A DNA stretch of 64,000 bases from CBDCGJ01 sp965238305 (GTDB taxonomy: Bacteria; Pseudomonadota; Alphaproteobacteria; GCA-2731375), in the NCBI GenBank assembly GCA_965238305.1, contig CBDEHK010000001.1, forward strand, positions 4,092,001-4,156,000, read 5' to 3'. The position numbers were made by a program, and so were the translations under genes. How positions within the stretch are numbered: the first letter of the stretch is position 1; each line of letters begins with the position of its first letter. The notes below the pieces were generated by a model, which saw only the letters and a program-made list of their open reading frames with translations, was not told the DNA's origin and did not search any database. Shown piece by piece: positions 8,850 through 18,359 of this stretch.

Positions 8850-10682
8850 ATGGTTAGCAGCAACGCAATCATAGTCGAACGCGAATATCGCTACGACGCC
8901 CCGACAGATGTGGTTTGGCAAGCCGCGTCCAATAGTCATCTGTTAGGCGAATTGAACGGTGACCCCGCCTATCAGGCAATTGACAAGTTGCAGCCGGATG
9001 GCAGTGTCATCCGCCTTGCCAAAGGTGACAAATTCGGTTCCGTCGTCAAGGAATGGACCGAAGATTTGGGCGAATGGGTGGTGGAACGATATGCCTATTC
9101 CAGCCGCGACATCATCGACGGCATTTTTACCAGAATTGCTTTCGAAGTCTCATTGAGGGAACTACCGACGGGTTGCGCCCTTCAAATGCGGGTCACAATG
9201 GTACCGCGCGGTATTGTCGCCCGGATCGGAAAAACCTTGGGAATGCCGCAAAAGAACGTCAACGCGATGTTTGATGTTTTTGACGAGATGGTGAAATCAG
9301 AGATTGCAAAACCAAAGTCACCGGCGAACGGCTATTCTTATTTGCATTATCAAGCCCCGCAATTATCTGCGTCGGTGGAGGCACGCTTGAGCGAAATGCG
9401 CGAACAATTGGTTACTCAGGAAAAATCGCCTGGCCTGGCCGATTTACTGGTCAATTATGTCAGCGAGGCACCTGAACTATTTTTACAACGTCTGCGCCCA
9501 CTGAAGCTGGCGGCTGAATGGCAGTGGGAGGTTTCTGACGTAATCGACATATGCCTGGCCGCAACTAGTTTGGGACTGCTTTCCTTGCGTTGGGAAATCC
9601 TGTGCCCGCGCTGTCAAAATGGCAAAGAAAGCGCTGATAACCTGTCGACGTTGCCTGAAGAAGTCCATTGTTTCACGTGCAACATTGATTACGATCGTAA
9701 TTTTTCAGCCAATGTCGAACTAATCTTTTCTCCTGCCAGCTGGCTACGGCCCTTGCAAGATGGGGCAGCCTGCATGATGGGACCGGCATCCGTTCCCCAT
9801 ATCAAGGTTCAGCGCATTGTCGGCCCTGGTGAAGCATTGGAAATCAACCCGCCGTTTGAACCGGGAAGTTATCGCTTGCGCACCGCCCAAGCCGGCGACG
9901 AGATGGTTATCGATTGGGATGGTGTAACGCCCTTCCCGCATATTGATTTTACCGCAGACGACAAAATCAAAACAGCGCCCGGAAATTCGGATCACATAAA
10001 ACTTCAAAATACCGGCTCTGTCGCCCGTACCTTCGTCATCGAAGAACTAGGGTGGCGGCGCGACGCCTTGACTGGGGACAAAGCAATTGCCAACACGGCG
10101 TTCCGCCGTTATTGCCCCGAACAATTGCTGGCGCCCGGAGATGACGTTCGAATTGAAAGTATCGTGTTGATGTTCACCGACCTTAAGGGTTCAACTTCGC
10201 TATATGATCTCATGGGCGACACCGGCGCCTACAATCTGGTGCGCGACCACTTTCGCTACCTTACGGATATTGTCGACACGCATGATGGAACCTTGGTGAA
10301 AACCATGGGCGATGCAGTGATGGCTGCCTTCGTCGATCCTGCGCGAGCCATGGAAGCTGCGATCGCAGCGCAAAGCGGCGTGGTCAACTTTAATAAAGAT
10401 CGCCACGACCAGGGCATGGTTTTGAAAATCGGTTTACACGAGGGTCCATGTATTGCCGTTACCAATGATCGTGTGTTGGATTATTTTGGCTCGACCGTCA
10501 ACATAGCAGCTCGATTGCAGAATACGAGCATCGGTGACGATATTGTGCTGTCCTCGACATTGGCAGGAGAAAGCGGTGTCAAACAAATGATCGACAGCCA
10601 AACCAACTACAAAGTGTTGTATGAAGATGTGCATGTGAAAGGCATCGACGAAGCCATTTCGATCTGTCGACTGACCCACTAA
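8850..10682 (+). CDS. Class III adenylate/guanylate cyclase with SRPBCC-like and zinc-ribbon N-terminus
   Basis: 610-residue soluble protein. Residues 1-150 look like an SRPBCC/START lipid-binding fold. Residues 252-277 form a four-Cys zinc ribbon (CPRC...CFTC). A beta-rich region follows (about 290-430; the layout fits the DUF5939-type cyclases). The catalytic domain fills 436-605: metal Asp444 (FTDLKGST), Asp488 (KTMGDAVMAAF), and transition-state Asn552/Arg556 (VNIAARLQ). All key residues are kept, so it should make cAMP (Lys484 favours ATP) or cGMP. There is no membrane segment. A PilZ gene converges 11 bp downstream. The ligand of the N-terminal fold is unknown. Confidence 0.87.
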   Translation: MVSSNAIIVEREYRYDAPTDVVWQAASNSHLLGELNGDPAYQAIDKLQPDGSVIRLAKGDKFGSVVKEWTEDLGEWVVERYAYSSRDIIDGIFTRIAFEVSLRELPTGCALQMRVTMVPRGIVARIGKTLGMPQKNVNAMFDVFDEMVKSEIAKPKSPANGYSYLHYQAPQLSASVEARLSEMREQLVTQEKSPGLADLLVNYVSEAPELFLQRLRPLKLAAEWQWEVSDVIDICLAATSLGLLSLRWEILCPRCQNGKESADNLSTLPEEVHCFTCNIDYDRNFSANVELIFSPASWLRPLQDGAACMMGPASVPHIKVQRIVGPGEALEINPPFEPGSYRLRTAQAGDEMVIDWDGVTPFPHIDFTADDKIKTAPGNSDHIKLQNTGSVARTFVIEELGWRRDALTGDKAIANTAFRRYCPEQLLAPGDDVRIESIVLMFTDLKGSTSLYDLMGDTGAYNLVRDHFRYLTDIVDTHDGTLVKTMGDAVMAAFVDPARAMEAAIAAQSGVVNFNKDRHDQGMVLKIGLHEGPCIAVTNDRVLDYFGSTVNIAARLQNTSIGDDIVLSSTLAGESGVKQMIDSQTNYKVLYEDVHVKGIDEAISICRLTH

Positions 10683-10693
10683 GCAAGGCCGAT

Positions 10694-11014
10694 TTATTCG
10701 CGATGTGGCTCTTTTTCCGTTGCCTCAAGCCATGCGATGAATGCTTTTTTTAGATCTTCATCCAATATCAGAGAGAGCCCGGCGAAGCTTTCCCGCGTAT
10801 GGCGTACAACTGCTGGAATCATCCCAAATTCTTCTATTTCGAAGACGACTTCCTGCCCGACAATCAGATCTAGATCGCAGGTCACTAACGCACCGTCGGC
10901 AGAGATATCGTCAATAACACAAACGGAAGAGCCGCCTTCTGCATGAACAGCGGCAACTTCGAAGACCTTCCAACGTTGGTTCTGCCGTCGTTGCTCGTGG
11001 TCTTTGGTACCCAT
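10694..11014 (-). CDS. PilZ domain protein (c-di-GMP binding)
   Basis: 106-residue single-domain PilZ protein. The N-terminal basic element EQRRQNQRWKV fits the RxxxR switch that grips cyclic di-GMP. IDDISADGALV is the (D/N)xSxxG second half of the site, followed by a beta-barrel. Such small proteins act as adaptors that change flagellar, polysaccharide or regulatory partners when c-di-GMP rises. The ATG at 11014 has CAGGTG upstream and is preferred over the GTG two codons earlier. It converges on the nucleotide cyclase gene. No partner enzyme making or degrading c-di-GMP lies in the window. Confidence 0.85.
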   Translation of the reverse strand: MGTKDHEQRRQNQRWKVFEVAAVHAEGGSSVCVIDDISADGALVTCDLDLIVGQEVVFEIEEFGMIPAVVRHTRESFAGLSLILDEDLKKAFIAWLEATEKEPHRE

Positions 11015-11269
11015 AAACACACCTGCTAAACAAACCGCGAATCATTGGCCTTTTTTATCATGCTGTGCCCCTCAACACCAGTTTGTGTTGTTACCTGTCA
11101 TTTCCATTATCCGACCAGCGCAATTCAGATGGATTATTATGTTGATCGCTGCAAACGGAACCGCCATAACAACCGCTGCCAGGGTAACCATATCTATGAA
11201 GATTATTCAATTATCGCTTTGAGCAAGATCAAAGTCGGCAGCTAAGTTCGGTTGGTATATATCTCTAGG

Positions 11270-11773
11270 ATGAATAAAAACTCCGAAAACAGCTCGACGG
11301 CAATAGATGGCGCCATTCGTCCCATCCGAAAGTCGGAACCGGCAATGGCTAGTGACGTCGATGTCATTGCGATTGGCGAAGGTGTCATGGCCGGCACGCA
11401 CCCCTACCTCAACTGGACCCATTTGGCCCATTGCGCGACCACTATCTATCTCCTTCGCGCACGTCAGGATTTGGTTCTGGAAGACGAAATGCCCAGCATC
11501 ATTCGATCCTACAACAATACAATCGGCGTGGCGAATACCGATCGAAGCGGCTATCATCATACATTGACGATTTTTTACATTCGGGCCGTCCGCGCCTTTT
11601 TAAAGGCCGAATGTGAAGGTCTGGACTTGGCTGAAACTCTTTCTGCCCTACGTCGGTCTCCTTTAGGATTGCGCGAATATGTGTTTGAATATTTCTCCCG
11701 CGATCATCTATTTACCCCAATGGCGCGCGCTCAGTGGGTTGAACCAGACGTGAAACCTTTGCCTTTCCCATAA
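11270..11773 (+). CDS. Conserved-looking hypothetical protein, mostly helical
   Basis: 167-residue soluble protein that I cannot assign to a named family. It begins with a polar tail (residues 1-30), then a helical body. Conspicuous blocks are LNWTHLAHCATTIYLL, SIIRSYNNTIGVANTDRSGY and HHTLTIFYIRAVRAFL, rich in His, Asn and Asp, which could bind a metal or small ligand. There are no signal peptide or membrane spans. The ATG at 11270 is preferred to the TTG six codons upstream. It stands alone, divergent from the PilZ gene and about 95 bp before the deacylase gene. A transcript shared with the deacylase is possible but unproven. Confidence 0.6.
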   Translation: MNKNSENSSTAIDGAIRPIRKSEPAMASDVDVIAIGEGVMAGTHPYLNWTHLAHCATTIYLLRARQDLVLEDEMPSIIRSYNNTIGVANTDRSGYHHTLTIFYIRAVRAFLKAECEGLDLAETLSALRRSPLGLREYVFEYFSRDHLFTPMARAQWVEPDVKPLPFP

Positions 11774-11867
11774 ACGCAAATATAAGCAAAGACATTTACC
11801 TTCCCCGTTGTAGAATAGGTGTTTATCTATTTAGATGCGGTTGAGAAATTTGAGGAACCAATAGAAC

Positions 11868-13577
11868 ATGCATGATCTGGTTATTCGCAATGCTACGGTG
11901 ATCGACGGTTCTGGTGTGCCAAGACAGCACGCCGATGTCGCGATCAACGACGGCATCTTTACTGAAATAGGGACAGTAAGTGAGCAAGGTCAGCGTGAAA
12001 TCGACGCAAATGGCGACCTACTGACCCCAGGATGGGTGGATATTCACACTCATTTTGACGGCCAGGCGACTTGGGATCCTTATCTCAGCCCCTCTTCCTG
12101 GCACGGTGTGACCACTGCTGTGTTCGGCAATTGCAGCGTTGGATTTGCACCGGTTCGCCCAGGGCAGGAAAAATATCTGATCAATCTGATGGAAGGTGTG
12201 GAGGATATTCCTGAAAGCGTTCTGGCAGAAGGTTTGGATTTCAATTGGGAGAGTTTTCCAGATTATCTGGACGTTTTGGAAAGCATGCCCCGGATTATGG
12301 ATATCGGCGCCCAAATGCCGCATGCGGCGCTGCGTTATTACGTCATGGGAGAGCGCGGCGCAGACCATCTGTCGATCCCGAGCGACGAAGAGATTGATGA
12401 AATGGGGCGCTTGCTGGAGGCCTCCTTGCAAGCCGGGGCGCTAGGTTTCACCACCTCCAGAACAACGAAACACCGTGCCGCCGATGGTCGGCCGACACCG
12501 AGTTTATCTGCTGAGGAAGCAGAGCTTTCCGGTCTGGCGGAAGCGATGAAACGGGCTGGACTTGGGGTATTTCAAGTGAATTCCGATCTCGGCGACAATG
12601 ATTTCGAGCGCCTGCGTCAAGCCGCCGAAATTGCCGGACGGCCGTTGTCCCTTCTGCTATTGCAGGTCGACAACGACCCTAATCTATGGCGCAAAACTCT
12701 CGTTGACATTGAAAGCGCCAATCGTGACGGCATCGAGACGACGGGACAAGTTGGTTGCCGTCCGATTAGCATGCTGATGGGACTTGAAGGGTCGGTTCAT
12801 CCCTTCCTTAGTCACCCGGTTTGGCGAGAACTTGGTGACCTAAGCCCAAAGGAACGTCTAGCGCGTATTTTGGAAGATACGGAATTACAAGATAAACTTG
12901 TTACCGAGCTGCCGGATAATAATCACACCCGCTGGATGCGGAAGGCGTTGGAACGCACATTTGAATTGGGCGATGACGCAAATTACGAGCCGGATAAGAA
13001 GTTGTCTGTCGCAAACCTGGCCCGACAGCAGGGCAAAGATCCGATTGGTTTAGCGCTTGAGCTGATGATGAAGGATGACGGCTGGGCCCTACTGCTGCAT
13101 CCTTTCGAGAATTATTTTGACGGCAACCTGGATGTGGTACGCGAAATGCTGACCCACGACCACACGGTCTGCGGCATTGCCGATGCCGGCGCCCATGTCG
13201 GCCTCATCTGCGATTCCAGTGCGCCGACGTATTTGTTGACCCATTGGGCCCGTGATCGCGCGCGCGGCGAAGGTATTGAACTCGAACAGCTCGTCAAGCG
13301 ACAGACTTTTGATACCGCGCGGACATATGATCTCAACGACCGCGGTTTGATTGCGGTTGGGTTTAAGGCCGACTTCAACATTATTGACTTTGAAGCTTTG
13401 CAGATACTGCGCCCGAAGCTGGTCTACGATCTGCCGGCTGGCGGCAAACGCATCGTACAGGAAGCCAAGGGCTACCGGCACACCTTTGTTTCGGGCATCG
13501 AAGTTATGCAAGACGGCAATATTACCGGTGCGTTACCTGGAAAATTGATACGCGGGCCACAATCAGTAGCGGCGTAA
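11868..13577 (+). CDS. N-acyl-D-amino-acid deacylase family amidohydrolase
   Basis: 569-residue metal-dependent hydrolase of the D-aminoacylase type. A small beta-sandwich (1-55) leads into the TIM barrel with the metal motif VDIHTHFDGQ, then FGNCSVGFAP carrying the Cys typical of D-aminoacylases, and IADAGAHVG near the C-terminal side with the acidic metal ligand. It is expected to release D-amino acids from N-acylated forms, or to act on a related cyclic or acylated amide. GAGGAACC lies 12 bp before the ATG. There is no signal peptide, so it is cytosolic. The length, near 570, is longer than the roughly 490 of the best-known D-aminoacylases, so the substrate is open. Confidence 0.88.
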   Translation: MHDLVIRNATVIDGSGVPRQHADVAINDGIFTEIGTVSEQGQREIDANGDLLTPGWVDIHTHFDGQATWDPYLSPSSWHGVTTAVFGNCSVGFAPVRPGQEKYLINLMEGVEDIPESVLAEGLDFNWESFPDYLDVLESMPRIMDIGAQMPHAALRYYVMGERGADHLSIPSDEEIDEMGRLLEASLQAGALGFTTSRTTKHRAADGRPTPSLSAEEAELSGLAEAMKRAGLGVFQVNSDLGDNDFERLRQAAEIAGRPLSLLLLQVDNDPNLWRKTLVDIESANRDGIETTGQVGCRPISMLMGLEGSVHPFLSHPVWRELGDLSPKERLARILEDTELQDKLVTELPDNNHTRWMRKALERTFELGDDANYEPDKKLSVANLARQQGKDPIGLALELMMKDDGWALLLHPFENYFDGNLDVVREMLTHDHTVCGIADAGAHVGLICDSSAPTYLLTHWARDRARGEGIELEQLVKRQTFDTARTYDLNDRGLIAVGFKADFNIIDFEALQILRPKLVYDLPAGGKRIVQEAKGYRHTFVSGIEVMQDGNITGALPGKLIRGPQSVAA

Positions 13578-13578
13578 T

Positions 13579-14034
13579 TTATTCTGTGATTGCAGTAACT
13601 TCGACCCGGCGATCACTTTCGAACTTCACGTCTTTCAGTAATTTGCCCATCCAAGTGCCGCCGAAGGCTTCACCACGAACGACGATTTGATAGGGTTTAT
13701 CCTTGAGGCCATGTCCACTCAAATAGGTTTTCACCGCTTCGGCGCGACGTTTGGCCAGTTTTTCATTCATCGCGGCGTCCCCCTGATTGTCGGCTTGACC
13801 GACAAGGCAGATTTCGATCGACGGATGCTCTTTGACCTGATTAGAAAATTCGTTTAGCGCTTTCTGGTCTTTTTCTTTAATCGCAACACTACCGGTATCG
13901 AAATACACCACCACCGCGTTGCTCAGTTCACGACCACCCTTTTTGTCGCATTCTTTCGCCTGTGCCGCACTGATTAGGGCTGAACTAAACGCAGCGGCGA
14001 GAATGAGTGTGAGGATATTTCGTAATTTCATCAT
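13579..14034 (-). CDS. OmpA-like peptidoglycan-binding periplasmic protein
   Basis: 151 residues: a signal peptide (about 1-25, ending SAAQA) followed by one OmpA C-terminal domain. The peptidoglycan-binding signature is visible as VGQADNQGDAAMNEKLAKRR with EAVKTYLSGHGL, including the Asp and Arg that hold diaminopimelate. The first domain strand VVVYFDTGS is also standard. There is no beta-barrel and no lipobox, so it is a soluble periplasmic cell-wall-binding protein. Cys29 near the mature start (KECDKKGG) is not in lipobox context. It converges on the deacylase gene with 1 bp between stops, and about 120 bp separates its ATG from the end of ppc. Confidence 0.87.
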   Translation of the reverse strand: MMKLRNILTLILAAAFSSALISAAQAKECDKKGGRELSNAVVVYFDTGSVAIKEKDQKALNEFSNQVKEHPSIEICLVGQADNQGDAAMNEKLAKRRAEAVKTYLSGHGLKDKPYQIVVRGEAFGGTWMGKLLKDVKFESDRRVEVTAITE

Positions 14035-14157
14035 TATTCTCCCAGACTTCTTGTTGAGCCAATTTAGGGTACACAGAATATATTAGCGGAGACGGTTAAG
14101 TCGATATATATCTACCCATAAACGCAGAAGCCTACTGTTAATGACTATAAGGGGTTG

Positions 14158-16905
14158 TTATCCACTATTGCGAAGGCCGGCAGAAATACCATTGATCGTC
14201 AATTGGATTCCGCGCAGCACCTTCGGGTTTTCCGGTTCCTGCCGGAATTTTTTCATCAATTCAACTTGAATATGATTCAGCGGATCAAGATAAGGAAAGC
14301 GGTTTCGGATAGACCGTTCCAGCAGTGGATTGTCTTCTAGAAGTTTTTCATGTGCTGAAATAGCCAATAGCGCGTCAATCGAACTTTGCCATTCTTCATG
14401 GATACGACTGAAAATTCGTCGCCGCAAAACCTCGTCCGGCACCAATTCCGAATAACGCCGCGCGATCGCGATGCTGCTTTTCGATAACACCATGTCCATA
14501 TTCGACAATTGCGCGCGAAAAAACGGCCAATTGCGATAAAGTTCCTGCAGAAAGGCAATTCCTTTATCCGGATTTTCCGCTAACCATGTCTCGACTGCAG
14601 TCCCGAAGCCATACCAACCCGGCAACATCAAACGGCATTGGGCCCAACTGAAGACCCATGGAATGGCGCGCAGGTCCTCCACCCGACGGGTCTTTCGCCT
14701 GGAGGCGGGTCTGGAGCCGATATTCAATGTCGCAATTTCATTGATGACCGTTGAAGACCAAAAATAGTCTTCAAATCCATTTGTCTCGAAGACCAGAGCG
14801 CGATAGGCGCGGAAGGCGGTAGCGGAAAGTTCTTCCATGGCATTTAGATACTGGGCTGGCGGTTGCGTTCGTTCCGTTTGCAGCAAGGTTGCTTCTAATG
14901 TCGCCGCGGCCAGAATTTCCAGATTTCGTCGACCCAGATCGCCATTCGAATATTTGCTAGAAATGATTTCCCCTTGTTCGGTGAGGCGTACTTGGCCCTG
15001 AACGGCGCCGGTCGGCTGCGCCAGGATCGCATCATAACTGGGACCACCCCCACGCCCGACCGTGCCGCCGCGGCCATGAAACAGACGAAGTTTCAGACCA
15101 TGTTTAGCGAACAGTTCAATCAGGCCGGTTTGGGCTTTGTAAAGCTCCCAGCCTGAGGTTACGAAACCGCCGTCTTTGTTGCTATCGGAATAACCAAGCA
15201 TGATTTCCTGAACGCCGCCTAAATGATCGACTAAGCGGCGGTATTCCGGGATCGATAACAACCGATCCATGATCCCAACGGCATTTCGCAGATCGGCAAT
15301 AGTCTCGAACAAGGGCACGATATTCAGGGCGCTTTCACCATCCGGGTTCACAAGATTGACCTGCTTCAGTAACACTGCCAGTTCCAACAAATTCGAAACT
15401 GCGCGGGTATTGGAAATAATCGCCGTCGTAATCGTACGCTCACCAAATCTCGACCGGGCCTCTGCAGTCGCTTGAAAAATCGCTAATTCCGAGCTGCACT
15501 CATCGCTATACGCCCAACCGGTTCGTAATAACGACCGGGCGGAACGCAACTCCTCGGTCAGTAACTCAATCCGCTGATCCTCCGTCAGTTCGGCATAATC
15601 GGTTTCGCTGTCGATCGCTTGAAATAGCTCGACAATCGTCGCTTCATGTCGATCGGATGATTGCCGCAGATCTAGGCTGGCGAGGTGGAAACCGAAACAG
15701 TCGACCGCGCGACGCAGATGCCGTAAGCGCCCACCAGCTAATTCCGCCGCACCGTTCGCCGACAATGAAGCCGCCATGATATCGAGTTCTGCAAGAATGT
15801 CTTGTGGGCCCTCATAAGGTGGCGCCGCCCCCACGGCCCGGCGGGCCGGCGCTTTAAGGCCGCAGCTTTCCGCCGTGGCAGCCAATCGCGCATAAATTCC
15901 GGAAATCGCCCGACGATACGGTTCCTGTGCACGGTGCGGCGATGCATCCGGCGATTGATCCGCTAAATTCGACAGTTTTTGAGAGACCGGGACGAGCGTC
16001 GCTGACATCGATAATTCTGCCCCTAATTCGTGCAACGCGTCAAAATAGAAATCGAATACCGTTGTGGCTTGGCGACGGACAGTATCTTGTAACACCTCGA
16101 CGGTAACGAACGGATTGCCATCCCGATCACTACCGATCCAGCTACCAATCTGTAAAAAAGAGGCAATCGGGTCCGGCTCCCCGTCTGTCACCCCTAGCCG
16201 ATCTTCAATCGCCGCATAGATTTTTGGTAACTGTTCGAAAAATGAATAATCGTAATAAGAAAGCCCGTTGGTGACTTCATCCAGCACGTTCATACGACTT
16301 TGGCGCAGCAAGCTGGTTTGCCAGAGGGCCAGCACCGACCGGCGTAGCTTTTGCCCCATCTCTTCTATTTCACCGCTCGTCAAAATACCTCGCCCCATAC
16401 TTTGCAAAAGTTTGGCAATGATCATTTCATGATGCATGACGCTTTTGCGTCGAACTTCCGTCGGATGCGCTGTCAGCACGGGACGGACGTGGGCGTCCCT
16501 AAAAAATGTCAGTAGCTGGGCCCGGTCGATACCGTGTTCTTTGGCCAGATCCAGGGCCCTGGCCATGGTGCCCCGTCGCGGTGGGTCTCCCATCAGATCA
16601 TGACTTCTGGTGCGGCGGATGTGATGTTGATCTTCAGCAATGTTCGCGAGGTGAGAAAACAGGCTGAAAGCGCGCACGACATTAACCGATTGTTCCGCAT
16701 CTAGTTGGTTCAGTATTTCCTCCAACTCATGTTTTGCCGGCGCGTCATCGTCACGGTGAAATCTGACCGAAGTTTGCCGAATATTTTCCACAATGTCGAA
16801 AGCCGCTTCGCCTTTTTGTGCGCGTACCGTATCGCCCAATATCCGCCCTAACAGGCGAATGTTTTCGCGTAATGGTTCGTCCTTGTCATGCCCTGAATTG
16901 TTCAA
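14158..16905 (-). CDS. ppc: Phosphoenolpyruvate carboxylase
   Basis: 915-residue enzyme converting phosphoenolpyruvate and bicarbonate to oxaloacetate, the anaplerotic entry to the TCA cycle. Both signature regions are present: VLTAHPTEVRR with catalytic His147, and FHGRGGTVGRGGGPSYDAIL with the glycine-rich active-site loop. The C-terminus GISAGLRNSG corresponds to the allosteric aspartate-site tail that ends in NTG/NSG. The length agrees with bacterial enzymes of 880-930 residues. It stands alone on the minus strand; the nearest gene upstream is the divergent DM13 protein. Confidence 0.97.
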   Translation of the reverse strand: MNNSGHDKDEPLRENIRLLGRILGDTVRAQKGEAAFDIVENIRQTSVRFHRDDDAPAKHELEEILNQLDAEQSVNVVRAFSLFSHLANIAEDQHHIRRTRSHDLMGDPPRRGTMARALDLAKEHGIDRAQLLTFFRDAHVRPVLTAHPTEVRRKSVMHHEMIIAKLLQSMGRGILTSGEIEEMGQKLRRSVLALWQTSLLRQSRMNVLDEVTNGLSYYDYSFFEQLPKIYAAIEDRLGVTDGEPDPIASFLQIGSWIGSDRDGNPFVTVEVLQDTVRRQATTVFDFYFDALHELGAELSMSATLVPVSQKLSNLADQSPDASPHRAQEPYRRAISGIYARLAATAESCGLKAPARRAVGAAPPYEGPQDILAELDIMAASLSANGAAELAGGRLRHLRRAVDCFGFHLASLDLRQSSDRHEATIVELFQAIDSETDYAELTEDQRIELLTEELRSARSLLRTGWAYSDECSSELAIFQATAEARSRFGERTITTAIISNTRAVSNLLELAVLLKQVNLVNPDGESALNIVPLFETIADLRNAVGIMDRLLSIPEYRRLVDHLGGVQEIMLGYSDSNKDGGFVTSGWELYKAQTGLIELFAKHGLKLRLFHGRGGTVGRGGGPSYDAILAQPTGAVQGQVRLTEQGEIISSKYSNGDLGRRNLEILAAATLEATLLQTERTQPPAQYLNAMEELSATAFRAYRALVFETNGFEDYFWSSTVINEIATLNIGSRPASRRKTRRVEDLRAIPWVFSWAQCRLMLPGWYGFGTAVETWLAENPDKGIAFLQELYRNWPFFRAQLSNMDMVLSKSSIAIARRYSELVPDEVLRRRIFSRIHEEWQSSIDALLAISAHEKLLEDNPLLERSIRNRFPYLDPLNHIQVELMKKFRQEPENPKVLRGIQLTINGISAGLRNSG

Positions 16906-17222
16906 CTAGCTATACCCTTCGCTCTACATGTCAAAGCGCACTAGAGCATTTCCGATGTAATCTGTAAAATCTACAGACACAAATGCAAGTGAGGGTCTGC
17001 GATTGGACCGGTATCAACGCCCATATGCTGAGCGGACTTTTGACCGCTTCCCCGGTGATGGTCGGAACCTGCTCTTAAATTACCGGCAAATATTTCATAC
17101 AAGCTTGTTTTATATAATCGAACTGCTACCGTCGGACGAGTTATTGGCTTACTTGGCCGTTCCACCTGCATGGCGAACATGCAATGTTTATCCTGGATGT
17201 TCACTTGTGAATTGGGGATTGA
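16906..17222. other. Intergenic region between ppc and the DM13 gene
   Basis: 317 bp between two divergent genes. It must hold the ppc promoter and the DM13-gene promoter, but I cannot assign convincing -35/-10 pairs. Two open frames cross it (one per strand). Both run on into the DM13 gene in other frames and have no domain features, so I do not call them genes. Confidence 0.6.
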
Positions 17223-17708
17223 ATGATGTGGCGGTTTATCGGAGTTTTCTTCATAGGCGGTATTTTGGGCACGGCATTCGGTATCGTGGTCGGCATTTTC
17301 GTATTTCCCTATCTCTTTCCGCCACCGCCGGCGGATGAAACCCTGCGGATTGATGCGGGACAAAAACTTGTCGCTGAGGGTATGTTCATTCATGCCAATC
17401 CCAAGGATCCAATTCACTACGGGAAGGGCAAGGTATCAGTCTATAAACACAATGTATTTTTGCATGATGATTTTGAAGTTGGCCCCGGCCCGAAGTTTCA
17501 CGTCTATTTAGTACCGGCGGCGATTATCCGCCAATCGGACGTCGTATCCAGCAGCATGTTCGTTGATTTAGGTCGTTTGCGGGCCTTTAAGGGAAGCCAG
17601 AACTACCGTATTCCCGATGGCCTCGACTTAGAAAAATTCACCTCTATCGTGATCTGGTGTGAACAATTTAAAGTGTTGATTTCGCCTGCGGATTTGTCCC
17701 CCAAATGA
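17223..17708 (+). CDS. Membrane-anchored DM13 domain protein
   Basis: 161 residues: an N-terminal uncleaved membrane segment (about 5-32, FIGVFFIGGILGTAFG...), a proline-rich hinge (PPPPADE), then a DM13 domain (about 50-158). DM13 marks are GKGKVSVYK, DDFEVGPGPKFHVYLV, LGRLRAFKGSQNYRIP and the conserved Cys in IVIWCEQFKVLI. DM13 domains occur with cytochrome b561/DOMON redox proteins and are thought to handle electrons through the invariant Cys. The domain should face the periplasm. A second Met follows immediately, so the start may be one codon later. No redox partner is adjacent. Confidence 0.85.
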   Translation: MMWRFIGVFFIGGILGTAFGIVVGIFVFPYLFPPPPADETLRIDAGQKLVAEGMFIHANPKDPIHYGKGKVSVYKHNVFLHDDFEVGPGPKFHVYLVPAAIIRQSDVVSSSMFVDLGRLRAFKGSQNYRIPDGLDLEKFTSIVIWCEQFKVLISPADLSPK

Positions 17709-17843
17709 CGCATGGCTAACGAGTAACCTTGATCGTATAGGCGCGGCGCCGACGTCCGACAACGGTTCCCAAATGTTCGCAGCCGGGTGAAAATGAGCGA
17801 ATGTGCTGTGACTTCGCAATTGACTGTAATCACCAGGGGGAAA

Positions 17844-17918
17844 TGGTGCCGCCGGCAAGAATCGAACTTGCGGCCCCACCCTTACCAAGGGTGTGCTCTA
17901 CCCCTGAGCTACGGCGGC
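17844..17918 (-). tRNA. tRNA-Thr (anticodon GGT)
   Basis: Cloverleaf read on the minus strand. The 7-bp acceptor pairs GCCGCCG with CGGCGGC, the D-arm is GCTC...GAGC, the anticodon stem is CACCC/GGGTG with loop TTGGTAA giving anticodon GGT (Thr ACC/ACT), and the T-arm contains TTCGATTC. The discriminator is A and the CCA end is encoded. Length 75 nt. No neighbouring tRNA is present. Confidence 0.95.
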
Positions 17919-18051
17919 ATCATGAATTTGCGCGGTATGCCACATTGCAAGCGCCGGCGCAAGCCAGAAGACTTGAACAATTCTCATTGAAACGGCTACA
18001 TCCGAAGTTATATTCAATCAATCGCAATTTCGACACAAAGTCTGATTAGGA

Positions 18052-18213
18052 ATGACGCAACGTAAACCAGATAGCACCGCTGAAAGAGAGGCCCGTCAGG
18101 CGGAAAAACTGCGCGAAAACCTGCGTCGGCGGAAAGCGCAAATGCGCGAACGGGAAGCCGTTGAGCCACCTTCATCCAGGGTCGAGCGAAAACGCCAACC
18201 GAAAAACAAATAA
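18052..18213 (+). CDS. Small Arg/Glu-rich protein upstream of murA
   Basis: 53-residue hydrophilic protein: a highly charged coiled-coil-like helix (AEREARQAEKLRENLRRRKA at about 10-29) with a basic tail ending QPKNK. TTAGGA stands just before the ATG. Short, charged open frames of this kind are found immediately upstream of murA in Alphaproteobacteria, which supports it being real; its function is unknown. It is 146 bp ahead of murA on the same strand. Very basic composition could mean nucleic-acid or membrane-surface binding, but nothing in the sequence proves it. Confidence 0.65.
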   Translation: MTQRKPDSTAEREARQAEKLRENLRRRKAQMREREAVEPPSSRVERKRQPKNK

Positions 18214-18359
18214 CCCAAAATCCAACTAATAAGGTCGCAAAAAGTGTCAATTTTTTGGATACTTATGCGCCACTTCATCATTTGAAAAAATTGTGCAATG
18301 CGGTACAAGAAGCTGCTATTTGGGTGGCTGATCCGCAGCCTGAGGAATGAAAGACAAAC

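Noticed and set aside
16971..17417. Open frames on both strands in and after the ppc-DM13 gap
   Set aside because: Both run into the DM13 gene in other frames, lack ribosome sites and show no hydrophobic or motif pattern.
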